DNA from: VAXT01 sp035318925
GTDB taxonomy: Bacteria > Actinomycetota > Thermoleophilia > Gaiellales > Gaiellaceae
Assembly: GCA_035318925.1 (NCBI GenBank)
Contig: DATHDS010000013.1
Coordinates: forward strand, 1 to 64,000
DNA length: 64,000 nt
Direction of reading: 5' to 3'
In this document: piece by piece, positions 36,725-45,108 of the stretch
How the letters are laid out: each line of letters opens with the position of its first letter
How positions within the stretch are numbered: position 1 is the stretch's first letter
Notes under the pieces: model-generated
Database searches by the model: none
What the model was told of the DNA's origin: nothing
What the model saw: only the letters and a program-made list of their open reading frames with translations
Translations under genes and position numbers: made by a program

Positions 36725-36757
36725 AAGGGGATCTCTGGTTCGAGTCCGGAAGAGGGC
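36725..36757 (+). other. tRNA 3'-end-like remnant
   Basis: TCTGG-TTCGAGT-CCGGA forms a perfect 5-bp T stem with a standard seven-base loop, followed by AGAGGGC in acceptor position. The preceding ~60 bases contain no D or anticodon arm. A bona fide terminator follows. Such 3'-tRNA pieces are typical integration scars. Confidence 0.4.
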
Positions 36758-36762
36758 TCACG

Positions 36763-36794
36763 AAAAGGCGCTGCTAAACAGCGCCTTTTCTCTT
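36763..36794 (+). terminator. Rho-independent terminator
   Basis: AAAAGGCGCTG and CAGCGCCTTTT form an 11-bp perfect stem with a 5-base loop (CTAAA), followed by CTCTT. It lies 22 bp past the tRNA-like remnant. Confidence 0.75.
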
Positions 36795-36948
36795 AGATCC
36801 GGCCGCACAGAAAGCCGGAGAAATAGCCCGCTGGAAAGCTTCTGGAAAGGCGCGGGGCTCCGCACCTCTGACGTGCGTACGGCTGCTCGGGTCCGTGCAA
36901 GCTTCCTCCGAGTATCTGCTTTGGCAGCACAAATACAGGAGGCGCGCG

Positions 36949-37977
36949 ATGACGGACAACGTTCGAACGTGGCGAGTCGTGATCCAGGTCGACTTCCCCA
37001 AACGGGAGCCGCCGATGATTGACGAGCATGGAAAACCGGGCCTTCCTCCGAAGCTTGAGTTCGGATCATTCATTGAGTCGCAGACGCGCACCATCGATGG
37101 CATCCGCCTGGGCCTTCGCCCATATGGCGGGCCCGCGCTTCCAGTCGAGATAACTGGCTCGCTCGGCCTTCAGCGCGAGATCGGGGAGATGGCCTTCGTC
37201 CTCTCAGCCCCTAGCGCGAACGACGCTCTTAGTGCCGTAGCGCCACTCGCTGAAGCTGTGATTGAAGATTTGTCGTTCCAGCTTCAATACGCCATCCGGC
37301 CGATCTCGGCAAGCGTCATCGATGTGACGGAACCGGTCTCGCCGGGCGAGACACGCGAGATGATGCAGATGGTCGGATTTCCGCTCGCGAAGTTCCTCCA
37401 GTCGGCCGCGCTCGGCCATATAGAGGTGCAAGAGCAAGCCGTCCTGCTCAAGGCGAAGCTCGAAGTGCACCCGCGTGTCGAAGCCGCTCGAGGGTGGTAC
37501 GTGAAAGCACTCTCGACGCCCTTTCAGGCCGATCAATTCATCTTCTTGTGGATTGCGCTCGAGACGCTGTGGGCGAAGAGTGACTACAAGACGCTCGGGC
37601 CAATCACGTGCCCGAAGGGCCACGAAATCAAGGAGTGTCCCGTTTGTGAAGCACCGACCGAAAAGCCTGTCTTCGGTCTTGGCATTAGGCGGTTCCTCGT
37701 CGAAGTGTGCAGCTTGGATGACGACGAGGCCAGCCAGCTCTGGCGCACACGCCAAATCATGCATGGGGCGGTGTCCTTCGATTCGGAGGAAATGACGGAA
37801 ATACCTAAGCTCGTCCTCGTCCTCCGTGCGGCAGTCGCGCGTCTGCTGAAGGCGGAGGCAGGGTTCGGAGACCACGACCTGCCACGCGTTGTGCCAGGTG
37901 TTCTTTCCATTCATCCGCAAAGCATTGGCGTCGGCGGAACTAGCGTGATCGAGGATTCCGACCTCGGCTGGCCCTAG
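36949..37977 (+). CDS. Hypothetical protein with HEPN-like C-terminal region
   Basis: The product has 342 residues. The ATG at 36949 is chosen for the AGGAGG 7 bases upstream; the frame is open from 36895. No family is certain. The middle contains CPKGHEIKECPVCEAPTEK, a Cys4 zinc-binding motif. QFIFLWIALETLWAKS and LWRTRQIMHGAVSFDSEE with conserved helices resemble ApeA/HEPN-type C-terminal domains, including an R(x4)H-like RQIMHG. HEPN proteins are often RNases in defence islands. The first 180 residues are beta-rich and unassigned. Flanking repeat copies (36679 and 38052) bracket the gene. Confidence 0.6.
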   Translation: MTDNVRTWRVVIQVDFPKREPPMIDEHGKPGLPPKLEFGSFIESQTRTIDGIRLGLRPYGGPALPVEITGSLGLQREIGEMAFVLSAPSANDALSAVAPLAEAVIEDLSFQLQYAIRPISASVIDVTEPVSPGETREMMQMVGFPLAKFLQSAALGHIEVQEQAVLLKAKLEVHPRVEAARGWYVKALSTPFQADQFIFLWIALETLWAKSDYKTLGPITCPKGHEIKECPVCEAPTEKPVFGLGIRRFLVEVCSLDDDEASQLWRTRQIMHGAVSFDSEEMTEIPKLVLVLRAAVARLLKAEAGFGDHDLPRVVPGVLSIHPQSIGVGGTSVIEDSDLGWP

Positions 37978-38051
37978 CGAAACGCCCCGATCACAACGGC
38001 AGTCGACCGGCGGGCGAGCGGAGGCGGGACGATGTCGGAACCGGCGCACCG

Positions 38052-38077
38052 TGTCGCCCTCCGGCACTTGCGCGACA
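38052..38077. repeat. 26-bp palindromic repeat, copy 5
   Basis: TGTCGC, 14 bases, GCGACA with spacer CCTCCGGCACTTGC. Subfamily 2. Confidence 0.7.
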
Positions 38078-38260
38078 GCAGAGCCGGCGATGCCCGGCGA
38101 CACCGCTTCAGCAAAGCCTTGAAACGGCGTTTTTCACAATTCGGGCCGCGCCCCGACAGCTCACCCGTTCACCAGGTCGACCTTGTTGAACAGGTTCTGC
38201 AGCGCCTGGTCGTCGGGGACCGTCGTGCTAGGCATGGAGCAACTCCTGCTCCCCCGGCCG

Positions 38261-38566
38261 CTAGTCGGTGACATCAAGTTCAACCACATGCTCGTTTTCG
38301 GACCGGGCGCCTCGCTCCCAGGGCCGGCGCTGTGCAAAGCGAACCGTGGCTTTGCCGGGGCGAACCGCCTTGATCGTGAAGACCTCGTCCGGCGCCGCTC
38401 CAATCGCCTGCTCACCTTCCGCCGTAGAAGCTGACCGGAGCACATTCGCGATCGAGGGATCATCCGCTTCCGGCATCCATTCGTAGCCCGCCGTCAGCAG
38501 ACTCTCCAGCCGGACCGGATGCTCCTCGCCGACGCGGAGGCGAATTGTCTCCTTCTCCGTTGCCAT
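38261..38566 (-). CDS. Chagasin-family cysteine protease inhibitor (I42)
   Basis: The product has 101 residues from the ATG at 38566; the frame stays open upstream only as the antisense shadow of the protease gene. IRLRVGEEHPVRLESLLTAG-YEW corresponds to the L2 loop (NPTTGYxW, here LLTAGYEW). IGAAPDEVFTIKAV is in the place of the GxGG loop, and AQRRPWERG is the RPW loop. The three loops together block the active cleft of papain-like enzymes. No signal peptide is present. It is divergent from, and 75 bp away from, a papain-like protease gene, so it is most likely its cognate inhibitor. Confidence 0.82.
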   Translation of the reverse strand: MATEKETIRLRVGEEHPVRLESLLTAGYEWMPEADDPSIANVLRSASTAEGEQAIGAAPDEVFTIKAVRPGKATVRFAQRRPWERGARSENEHVVELDVTD

Positions 38567-38641
38567 CAGTAAGCGCGTAGGTGTAGTGTCGCTCTTACGC
38601 GCGCTTGACGCAATTGTTCCAAAGCCCGAAGGGGGCAGGAG

Positions 38642-39532
38642 ATGGAACTCGCTGAGCTTAGACAGGCCATCGAGGCAAGCGACGCAGAGTGGGTACCGGG
38701 CGAGACATCGCTCTCGCCGTACGAAATCGATCCCGAGGCGATGGAGCTGCTCGGCTATGTACCGGGTCCGGAGGAGCCGTCGTTGGATGAGCAGGAGGCG
38801 ATGGCGCAAGCTGGGCTCGAGACGTTCGCGCTCGGGGCACCGGGCTATCCGCCCGCGCACGACTGGCGCGACGCCGGCGGTGACTTCGTCACCCCGATCA
38901 GAGACCAGGCGCGATGCGGCTCTTGCGTCGCCTTCGGCTCTTGCGCAACGGTCGAAGGGACGCTGCGTGTGCAGGAGCAGGATGCCGGGCTCGAGGTCGA
39001 TCTCTCCGAGGCGCAGCTCTTCTACTGCATCGCCCGCGCCCAGGGCAGGCGCTGTTCCGGACAGCAAACCGGCGGCTGGTGGCCGAGCGCGGCGCTCGAT
39101 GCCTTCCGCGAGGAAGGGGTGGCGGACGAGGCCTGTTACCCCTACCAGGCCGGCGACCAGGACTGCACCGATCTTCGTTCAGATTGGCGTTCGCGGCTGA
39201 CCACGATCGCTGGCTGGCAGGAAATCGACGCCCAGCCGGAAATGCGAGCGTGGCTTTCCGAGCGCGGGCCGCTTGTGGGGACGATGAAGGTCTACGAGGA
39301 CTTCGCCCGCTACTACCGCGGCGGCGTCTACAAGTACGTGGCCGGCAACTTCGGCGGCGGCCACTGCATCTGCCTGGTCGGCTACGACGATCCGGCGGGC
39401 TGCTGGATCGGCAAGAACAGCTGGGGGACTGACTGGGGCGAGGAGGGCTTCTTCCGCATCGCCTACGGCGAGTGCGCGATCGACTCGACGATGTGGGCGG
39501 TCGAGGGCGCCTCCTCGCAGGGCACGGGCTAG
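38642..39532 (+). CDS. Papain-family (C1) cysteine peptidase
   Basis: The product has 296 residues. DWRDAGGDFVTPIRDQARCG-SCVAFGSC holds the catalytic Cys; GGHCICLVGYDD the His; GKNSWGTDWGEEGFFRI the Asn. The Gln of the oxyanion hole is in RDQARCGSC. About 70 acidic residues precede the domain and may be a short pro-region. No signal peptide is seen. It is followed at 11 bp by a trypsin-nuclease fusion, and divergent from a chagasin-type inhibitor. The set looks like a self-limited degradative system acting inside the cell or delivered elsewhere. Confidence 0.88.
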   Translation: MELAELRQAIEASDAEWVPGETSLSPYEIDPEAMELLGYVPGPEEPSLDEQEAMAQAGLETFALGAPGYPPAHDWRDAGGDFVTPIRDQARCGSCVAFGSCATVEGTLRVQEQDAGLEVDLSEAQLFYCIARAQGRRCSGQQTGGWWPSAALDAFREEGVADEACYPYQAGDQDCTDLRSDWRSRLTTIAGWQEIDAQPEMRAWLSERGPLVGTMKVYEDFARYYRGGVYKYVAGNFGGGHCICLVGYDDPAGCWIGKNSWGTDWGEEGFFRIAYGECAIDSTMWAVEGASSQGTG

Positions 39533-39543
39533 AGGAGGAGACG

Positions 39544-41544
39544 ATGGCCGTAACGCAAGCAAACGAATTCGAGGCCGCGCACGCGGAGCAATGGAAGGCG
39601 GCCGAAGAGCGAGTGGCCGAGCGGGCCGAGGCGCGCCAGGAGAAGATCGAAGCGATCACAAGCGGCAACATTGCGGCAGCGGACGATCCCGAGCGGGTGG
39701 CGACCCGGATCGACCGGCTCAGCCACTACTACTCCGACATCCGTCCCATTAACCCGACCGAGCTGGCAAACAACGAAAGCGGCGCTGTCCAGGCCGCGGG
39801 CGCGATTCTCGAGCGCGTGATCAATACCTCCGACTTCGTCGACGTCCGCTACCTCCCCGGCGGGGCACGGGCGGCGCGCGCAGTCGGCCGCGTCAACATC
39901 CGCGATGAGCGCGGACGGCTGATCGGCTACGGCAGCGGCTCGCTGGTCACACCGCGGCTGCTTCTGACCAACCACCACGTGCTTCCTGACGCTGCCACCG
40001 CGGCGTCGAGCGGAATCGAGTTCGACTACGAGGACGGGCTCGACGGCCGCCCTCTGCAGCCGAAGCTGTTTCCGCTCGACCCCAAGAGCTTCTACCTCAG
40101 TGAGCAGAGACTGGACTTCGCCCTTGTCGCGGTCGCCGCCTCCGCGAGCGAGCTGGGCGGCTTCGGCTTCAACCGCCTGATCGCCGCCGAGGGAAAGGCG
40201 ATCGCGGGCGACTACGTCTCGATCATCCAGCATCCGAAGGGGGAGAAGAAGCAGGTCGCGCTGCGCGAAAACCGGATCGTCGACGTGCTCGAAGACTTCC
40301 TCCACTACGCGGCCGACACCGAGCCCGGCTCCTCTGGCTCGCCGGTTTTCAACGATCAGTGGGAGGTGGTGGCGCTCCACCACGCCGGCGTTCCCGACCC
40401 CAAGCACGCCGAGCTCGGCGGCTACGTCAACGAGGGTATCCGGGTCAGCCGCCTGCTCAAGTTCATCGGCGAGCAGAACTACCCGGCGGAGCAAAAGGCG
40501 CTCGCCGATGCTCTCGCAACCGAGGAGCAGATCGTGCTGCCCGGCCCGCAGCCCGCCGCGGCAACGCCGGCGGCGGCGGCAGCGTTCTCCTCAACACTGC
40601 GGGTGCCGCTCGAGATCACCGTGCGACTGCCGGGGGGTAACGGCGCCGCCGCCCCGCCTGCACCCGGGGCAGAGGCGATCCGGATCGATCCCGACTACAC
40701 GACCCGAAAGGGCTATGACGCCGAGTTTCTCGGCAGCGGCAAGCAGGCGGTCGCGCTGCCGGCACTGGCGCCCGAGCTCGTTCCGCTGGCGGCGATCAAC
40801 ACCGAGGCGACGGCGGAGCCGCGCTACCTGCTTTCCTACCATCACTTCAGCGTCGCTTTGAACAAGCAGCGCCGGCTCGCCTTTTTCACCGCCGTTAACA
40901 TCGACGGCGCCCTCGGTAGGCGCCTGAAGCGCGAGACGGACCGTTGGATCTTCGATCCGCGTCTGGCGAAGGAGGAGCAGGTGGGGGAGGAGCTCTACGC
41001 CCACAACGACCTCGATCTCGGCCATCTCGTGCGCAGGCTCGACCCGGCCTGGGGCGATTCGGAGGCGCTCGCGAAGCTCGGAAACGACGACACCTTTCAC
41101 TTCACCAACTGCTCGCCCCAGCACAAGGACTTCAACCGCAACAAGACGAGCTGGGCCGGGCTCGAGGACTACATCCTCGAAAACGCCGACAACCTTCGCT
41201 TTCGGGTCAGCGTCTTCAGTGGCCCGGTGCTCGCGCCCGACGACGAGGACTACCGCGTCATTCAGCTTCCGCGCCAGTTCTGGAAAGTGGTCGTGATGGT
41301 CAAGCAGGCGGGGACGCTCTCGGCCACCGGTTACCTGCTCAGCCAGGATGAGCTACTCAAGGGGCTCGAGATCGACCTCGAGCAGTTCAACTACGGCGCC
41401 TACCGTACCTACCAGGTACCCCTGAGCACGATCGAGCAGCTGACCCAGTTCTCCTTCGGGCTGAACGATGCTGATCCGCTCGCGCGGGAGGAGGCGGCGG
41501 TCGCGGCGAAGCCGATCGAGCGCCACGACGAGATCGAGCTGTGA
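39544..41544 (+). CDS. Trypsin-like serine protease fused to DNA/RNA non-specific endonuclease
   Basis: The product has 666 residues from the ATG at 39544, with GAGGAG just upstream. Residues ~110-320 are a V8/trypsin-like protease: GSLVTPRLLLTNHHVLPDA (His), QRLDFALVAV (Asp), TEPGSSGSPVFNDQWEVVAL (Ser). After a Pro/Ala linker, residues ~410-640 form a beta-beta-alpha-metal endonuclease of the NUC1/EndoG family: DLDLGHLVRRLDPAWG has the DxGH motif and FTNCSPQHKDFNRNKTSW the metal-binding Asn. No secretion signal is seen. It follows the C1 peptidase at 11 bp. One protein able to cut both protein and nucleic acid suggests an effector, a defence enzyme or a programmed lysis factor. Confidence 0.85.
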   Translation: MAVTQANEFEAAHAEQWKAAEERVAERAEARQEKIEAITSGNIAAADDPERVATRIDRLSHYYSDIRPINPTELANNESGAVQAAGAILERVINTSDFVDVRYLPGGARAARAVGRVNIRDERGRLIGYGSGSLVTPRLLLTNHHVLPDAATAASSGIEFDYEDGLDGRPLQPKLFPLDPKSFYLSEQRLDFALVAVAASASELGGFGFNRLIAAEGKAIAGDYVSIIQHPKGEKKQVALRENRIVDVLEDFLHYAADTEPGSSGSPVFNDQWEVVALHHAGVPDPKHAELGGYVNEGIRVSRLLKFIGEQNYPAEQKALADALATEEQIVLPGPQPAAATPAAAAAFSSTLRVPLEITVRLPGGNGAAAPPAPGAEAIRIDPDYTTRKGYDAEFLGSGKQAVALPALAPELVPLAAINTEATAEPRYLLSYHHFSVALNKQRRLAFFTAVNIDGALGRRLKRETDRWIFDPRLAKEEQVGEELYAHNDLDLGHLVRRLDPAWGDSEALAKLGNDDTFHFTNCSPQHKDFNRNKTSWAGLEDYILENADNLRFRVSVFSGPVLAPDDEDYRVIQLPRQFWKVVVMVKQAGTLSATGYLLSQDELLKGLEIDLEQFNYGAYRTYQVPLSTIEQLTQFSFGLNDADPLAREEAAVAAKPIERHDEIEL

Positions 41545-41569
41545 GCGATGCCCTCGGCTCGAAACGCGA

Positions 41570-41806
41570 ATGTGGGCGGGGAGGTGGGTTTGGCTTGCGC
41601 CAGCTGATCGCCCCTGCTCCGCAAGCCTGGGAGCGCGGCTACCGGCGGCGATTGCCGCCCTCTTTCTGATCCTCCTCGGCGCCGCCGAGGCGGTCGCGGG
41701 CTACGCTGAACTCGAGCGGCTGCTCGCCCGAGGCCCCCTCGGCATCTTCCTCAACACCCTCACCGGCCGCCCCGCACGCGCCCTCGCCGCCTACGACGGC
41801 CGCTAA
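41570..41806 (+). CDS. Small membrane protein (78 aa, tentative)
   Basis: The ATG at 41570 lies 26 bp after the protease-nuclease gene. AAIAALFLILLGAAEAVAGY is one membrane helix, followed by RGPLGIFLNTLTG. There is no homolog I recognise. It ends 15 bp before the convergent HTH-TPR gene. Low confidence. Confidence 0.35.
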   Translation: MWAGRWVWLAPADRPCSASLGARLPAAIAALFLILLGAAEAVAGYAELERLLARGPLGIFLNTLTGRPARALAAYDGR

Positions 41807-41820
41807 ATCACATCAAGCCT

Positions 41821-43107
41821 CTAGCGCGAGGGCTGGGACTGGACGGCCACGGCCTTCTTGAGAACACCGAGCGCTTCGTCCGTCTGGCCGTCCGCCTCGA
41901 GCAGCGCGGCGAGCTTCTGGTAGACCTCGAACACGTAGCGGTGCGGCCCGCCTTCGAGCAGCTGCGCGGCGAGCTCGTAGAGCTCCCGCGCCTTCGCCCG
42001 CTCTCCGAGCTCCGCGAAGACCTCCGCGACGAGTGCGTAGCCTCGGCCTGCGTCCTCGGGCATCGCGTCCGAGAGGAGGCCGGACGCCTCCATCGCCAGC
42101 CCGCCTGCCTGCTCGTGGCTGCCGAGCTGGATCAACGCGCGGGCCTCTTCGAGCTTGAACAACGCCCGGTCGAGGACGTTGCCGCTCTCGCCGAGCAGGG
42201 CGAGCCCCTGCTGCAGCAGCTCGAGCGCGACCTCGGGCCTCTTGCGGTCGAGCTCGATGTGCGCCAGCAGTTGGTGCGCCTGCGCCGTGTAGTAGGTGTG
42301 CTCGGTCAGCTCGAGGAGGTTCAGCGCCTTTCGCGCATAGCGGGCCGCACGGACCGGGTCTTCCTGCGCCGAGTAGAGGCGGGACTGCGACCAGTAGAGG
42401 CGGGCGCGGAAGACGGGGTCGCTGGAGTCGGGCGCCGAGGCGACGGCCTGCTCGAGTAGCTGCTTCGCCTCCGCGAAGTCGTTTTGGTCGATGCGAGCAT
42501 TTGCCAGCAAAACGGCGAAGCGGACCGTCTCGAGCGGATCCTTGCGCTCCTCCGCCGTCGCGAGCGAGCGGCGGAAGATCTCGACCGCGGGGTCGAGCTC
42601 GTCGAGTGCCGCGTACGCGCGGCCCAGGGCCTCGGCCGAGGCGGGGTAGTCGGCGAAGTCGTTCCAGAGCGCGCGTGCTTCCTCGAGCCGGGCAATCGCC
42701 TCGCGTGGCCTTCCCTCGCGGAAGGCGAGCTGCCCGAGCCCCGCGAGCGCTCCGGCCCGCTCCTCGCCGGTTGTCGCGGCTTCGAGGGCCGCCGCGTAGC
42801 GCTCGGCGGCGAGCTCTCGCTCGTCGAGCCGGAGGGCGATCTCGGCTTCGACGAGGCTCGCCTGCCCGCCGTCGCGTTCGGTGCCCGTGGCGAGGTAGTC
42901 CTCGCTGACGCCGAGCCGCTTCCCCATCTCTCGCAGCAGCTGGAGCGAGGGGATGCGGTCGCCGGCTTCGATGCGCGAGATGTACGCGGGCGAGCAGCCC
43001 AGGAAGGACAGCTGGCGCTGGCTCAGGCCGGCGCGCTCGCGGGCCTCCCGCAGGCGGCGACCGACCGCGTGCGGGTCATCGACATGGGTTGACTTGCGTC
43101 GTGGCAA
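41821..43107 (-). CDS. XRE HTH-TPR regulator (RRNPP-like architecture)
   Basis: The product has 428 residues from TTG 43107, which follows GGAGGGGGG at ideal spacing; GTG 43083 is the alternative. Residues ~10-75 are an XRE HTH (LREARERAGLSQRQLSFLGC, then SPAYISRIEAGDRIPS). The rest is a chain of about nine TPR-like helical repeats (LAGLGQLAFREGRPREAIAR, AEALGRAYAALDELDPAVEI and so on). This layout is that of Rap/Rgg/PlcR/PrgX-type receptors that bind short peptides, and also of other HTH-TPR regulators. The divergent 26-codon hydrophobic peptide gene shares the promoter region. Confidence 0.8.
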   Translation of the reverse strand: MPRRKSTHVDDPHAVGRRLREARERAGLSQRQLSFLGCSPAYISRIEAGDRIPSLQLLREMGKRLGVSEDYLATGTERDGGQASLVEAEIALRLDERELAAERYAAALEAATTGEERAGALAGLGQLAFREGRPREAIARLEEARALWNDFADYPASAEALGRAYAALDELDPAVEIFRRSLATAEERKDPLETVRFAVLLANARIDQNDFAEAKQLLEQAVASAPDSSDPVFRARLYWSQSRLYSAQEDPVRAARYARKALNLLELTEHTYYTAQAHQLLAHIELDRKRPEVALELLQQGLALLGESGNVLDRALFKLEEARALIQLGSHEQAGGLAMEASGLLSDAMPEDAGRGYALVAEVFAELGERAKARELYELAAQLLEGGPHRYVFEVYQKLAALLEADGQTDEALGVLKKAVAVQSQPSR

Positions 43108-43190
43108 CTGGACGTTCCCCCCTCCTATACTAGGGCCTCCTCGGGCCCGGGGCCTACCAGGTGCAACGACGACGCAAAGGGAGGTCCCCG

Positions 43191-43271
43191 GTGAAGATCC
43201 ACTTGCTGCTGCTCGGTGCCGTGCTGGCACTGCTGGCGGTTTTCGCGGCAACCGGCCCGATCTGGCCGTAG
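43191..43271 (+). CDS. 26-residue hydrophobic micro-peptide
   Basis: GTG at 43191 with GGGAGG 5 bases upstream, and a TAG at 43269. The peptide starts MKIHLLLLGAVLALLAVF and ends AATGPIWP: a basic N-terminus, one hydrophobic helix and a short polar/aromatic tail. A TATACT -10-like box is at 43126-43131. A strong hairpin follows 13 bp after the stop. A complete micro-gene with RBS, promoter-like box and terminator opposite an HTH-TPR regulator resembles pro-signalling-peptide genes of quorum-sensing pairs. It may instead be a leader peptide or a membrane micro-protein. Confidence 0.6.
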   Translation: MKIHLLLLGAVLALLAVFAATGPIWP

Positions 43272-43284
43272 CCTGACCTACCGG

Positions 43285-43314
43285 GCGGGGGTGGTGGGAT
43301 CCCGCCACCCCCGC
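43285..43314 (+). terminator. GC-rich hairpin terminator after the micro-peptide gene
   Basis: GCGGGGGTGG pairs with CCACCCCCGC around TGGGATCCCG, itself self-complementary (GGGATCCC). It is followed by only a weak T stretch. Confidence 0.6.
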
Positions 43315-43358
43315 TTCCGGCTCCCGGCTGGCTGCTGACTCTTGGCTACCCTGGGGGC

Positions 43359-43526
43359 GTGCCCAAAACTGCGCCCTGGCACGTAGCCGGCGAGCCGGAC
43401 TACCACAACAACACAGAGTGCCTTTACGCTCGGGCCGAGCATCTGCTCCGCGCCAGCGAGGGCGACGGCGGGAAGTCCCTGTGCAAGGTCTGCGCGGCGC
43501 TCAACCGCGCCGAGGCCCAGGCGTAG
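43359..43526 (+). CDS. Small Cys-containing hypothetical protein (55 aa)
   Basis: GTG at 43359 after a GGGGG stretch. The product reads PKTAPWHVAGEPDYHNN, TECLYARAEHLLRA, then SLCKVCAALNRAEA. The C and CxxC positions look like a small treble-clef zinc knuckle, and amino-acid use is that of a real protein. Function unknown. It lies downstream of the micro-peptide terminator on the same strand. Confidence 0.45.
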   Translation: MPKTAPWHVAGEPDYHNNTECLYARAEHLLRASEGDGGKSLCKVCAALNRAEAQA

Positions 43527-43785
43527 GGCGCAGGGCGCGGCCGGCAGAGCGAGGGTTAGTCGTCTCTGACGTATGCGACCGGGGCGGGGTTGGCCCACCG
43601 CCGTCTGCTCCTTGTCGGTGCCCGACAACGCGACAACGCGGAGCCACGCGGCTTGCTTGGAGCCGAATGCGTAGAGGGATCACGGCCCACTTACAACCTC
43701 CGCGACGCCGACAACCGAGCCGATAACCGGCCCCGAAAAGCGGGCGTTTCGGGCAGGAAGCTGCCCAGCCATGCGCGCCTCGAGG

Positions 43786-43998
43786 TCAGACCGAGGTGAC
43801 GACGCTGACGGTGCGTGCCTGCGGGCCCTTCGGGCCGTCCTCGATCTCGTACTCCACCTTCGCGCCCTCAGTCAGGCTCTTGAAGCCCTCGCCGCTGATC
43901 GCGCTGTGGTGGACGAAGACGTCCTTGCCCCCGTCGTCCGGCGCGATGAAGCCGTAGCCCTTGTCGTTGTTGAACCACTTCACGGTTCCGGTTGCCAT
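43786..43998 (-). CDS. Cold-shock protein (CspA family)
   Basis: The product has 70 residues. MATGTVKWFNNDKGYGFIAP is RNP1-containing strand 1-2, KDVFVHHSAI is RNP2, and VEYEIEDGPKGPQARTVSV closes the OB fold. It binds single-stranded RNA/DNA as a chaperone and transcription antiterminator in the cytosol. The gene is monocistronic; AGGGAGGTG lies just upstream of the start. Confidence 0.95.
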   Translation of the reverse strand: MATGTVKWFNNDKGYGFIAPDDGGKDVFVHHSAISGEGFKSLTEGAKVEYEIEDGPKGPQARTVSVVTSV

Positions 43999-44389
43999 AT
44001 CTACACCTCCCTCGACTGCGTCACGAACGTGCAGCGGGAAGGCGCGAAGCCCAGACCGGTACTCGCTCTAACTCCGTGGTCAGCTCACAGTAACAGCGCT
44101 GAGACGCCGAAGATAGTCGCCCTCAACGTGCGTCGTTGGGACGACGAGAACGTCGCGGATCGCGACGACCGGAGCCTCGGTCGGCGCACGGGACATGAAC
44201 GGCGGCAGCTGCTTCGCATCACCCGGATGCCGGGCTCATACGCCACTGCTACGTCCACATCTGTGCTCCGGCGCAGTCGCCCTGATCTCGCCACCCTCGA
44301 CGGTCGCTCCTAACGCGGTCGCAAGCTTGATTACCCCTGGCAAAGGGCGTAGCATCGGTTGGTAACCTTAAGTCACAGCGGAGGAGGCC
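43999..44389. other. Intergenic upstream of two small genes
   Basis: This holds the cold-shock 5' untranslated region on one side and the promoter area of the gene at 44390 on the other. No further gene or repeat seen. Confidence 0.4.
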
Positions 44390-44614
44390 ATGAGTAAGCC
44401 GGCTGGCAGTGAGTTCCGCGTCGTCATCGAAGGCTTGGCGCTCGAGAAGAAGCAGGCGGAGAACCTGAACAAGGTTGTGCAGAAGGCGGTGCTGACCGAG
44501 ATCGCGAGACTCGACCTGTTTCAGGACTTCCGCGTGCGCTTCCCGCGCGATTGGATCGGCATCTGGATCGGCCCGGAGGGTGGACCCGTCCGCCGGGGGT
44601 CAGGTGGCGGATGA
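44390..44614 (+). CDS. Hypothetical protein (74 aa)
   Basis: ATG after GGAGGAGG. The product has EFRVVIEGLALEKKQAENLN, VVQKAVLTEIARLDL and DWIGIWIGPEGG. It is a small alpha/beta protein without known family and with a flexible glycine-rich end. It overlaps the start of the next gene, so the two are a unit. Confidence 0.6.
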   Translation: MSKPAGSEFRVVIEGLALEKKQAENLNKVVQKAVLTEIARLDLFQDFRVRFPRDWIGIWIGPEGGPVRRGSGGG

Positions 44615-45098
44615 GCGGCGGGCGCGAGCGGGCCACACATGCCCGAGCGCGCGCTGCGAAGAAGGCGCGATTCTGCTCGGCGTCGTCAACCGCGACGGAC
44701 TTGTCTCCTTCGTGCGCCCCCAGCTACGCGTCGACAACGACTTCGTTCGTGAGGCATATCAAGGTCGCTCGCCCGAGCGTCGCTTCCGATTCGCCTCCAC
44801 CTGCGTTGAGGGAGCCTGCAGACAGTGGACCGGGAGCGGCTGCTCGATCATCGACATGGCGCTCAACGAGCAAGAAGCGGGACGCGTGCCGAGGCTCGCG
44901 CGGCCACTTCCGCGCTGCAGCATCCGCGCGAGCTGCCGCTGGTTCGCGCAGGCTGGGGCGCTCGCCTGCGGCGTCTGCCCGCTTGTGATCACCGATGCGC
45001 GAGGCGAGCAGCGGTCGGAAACAGCTGGCGTAGGAGCGGCCGGCCCGGCCGGTACCGCTCCAGAGCCGGGTTCTCCTGCGGCGGAAGCGAAAGGGTGA
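44580..45098 (+). CDS. Cysteine-rich hypothetical protein
   Basis: The product is up to 172 residues; GTG 44604 is an alternative start. CPSARCEEGAILLGVVNRDG, then FASTCVEGACRQWTGSGCSI, then RCSIRASCRWFAQAGALACG-VCPLV: about ten Cys in CxxxC, CxxxxC and CxxC spacings suggest a metal or Fe-S site, probably cytosolic as no signal peptide is seen. GAILLGVVNRDG is reminiscent of small uncharacterised bacterial proteins paired with a short partner. It overlaps the 74-residue gene by 35 bp. Confidence 0.55.
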   Translation: MDPSAGGQVADERRARAGHTCPSARCEEGAILLGVVNRDGLVSFVRPQLRVDNDFVREAYQGRSPERRFRFASTCVEGACRQWTGSGCSIIDMALNEQEAGRVPRLARPLPRCSIRASCRWFAQAGALACGVCPLVITDARGEQRSETAGVGAAGPAGTAPEPGSPAAEAKG

Positions 45099-45108
45099 AG
45101 GAGGAGTC

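Larger units (their letters stand above)
36511..36948. other. Intergenic with repeat, tRNA-like scar and terminator
   Basis: This is the gap between the XRE regulator and the next gene. It contains repeat copy 4 (36679), a tRNA T-arm-like sequence (36725-36741) and a strong hairpin (36763-36794). No complete tRNA or protein gene is visible. Confidence 0.5.

Noticed and set aside
36721..36780. A complete tRNA gene ending at 36757.
   Set aside because: No D-arm or anticodon arm in the preceding bases; only the 3' part is present.
39529..40494. A 321-aa minus frame in the protease-nuclease gene.
   Set aside because: Antisense shadow; the plus strand carries all catalytic motifs.
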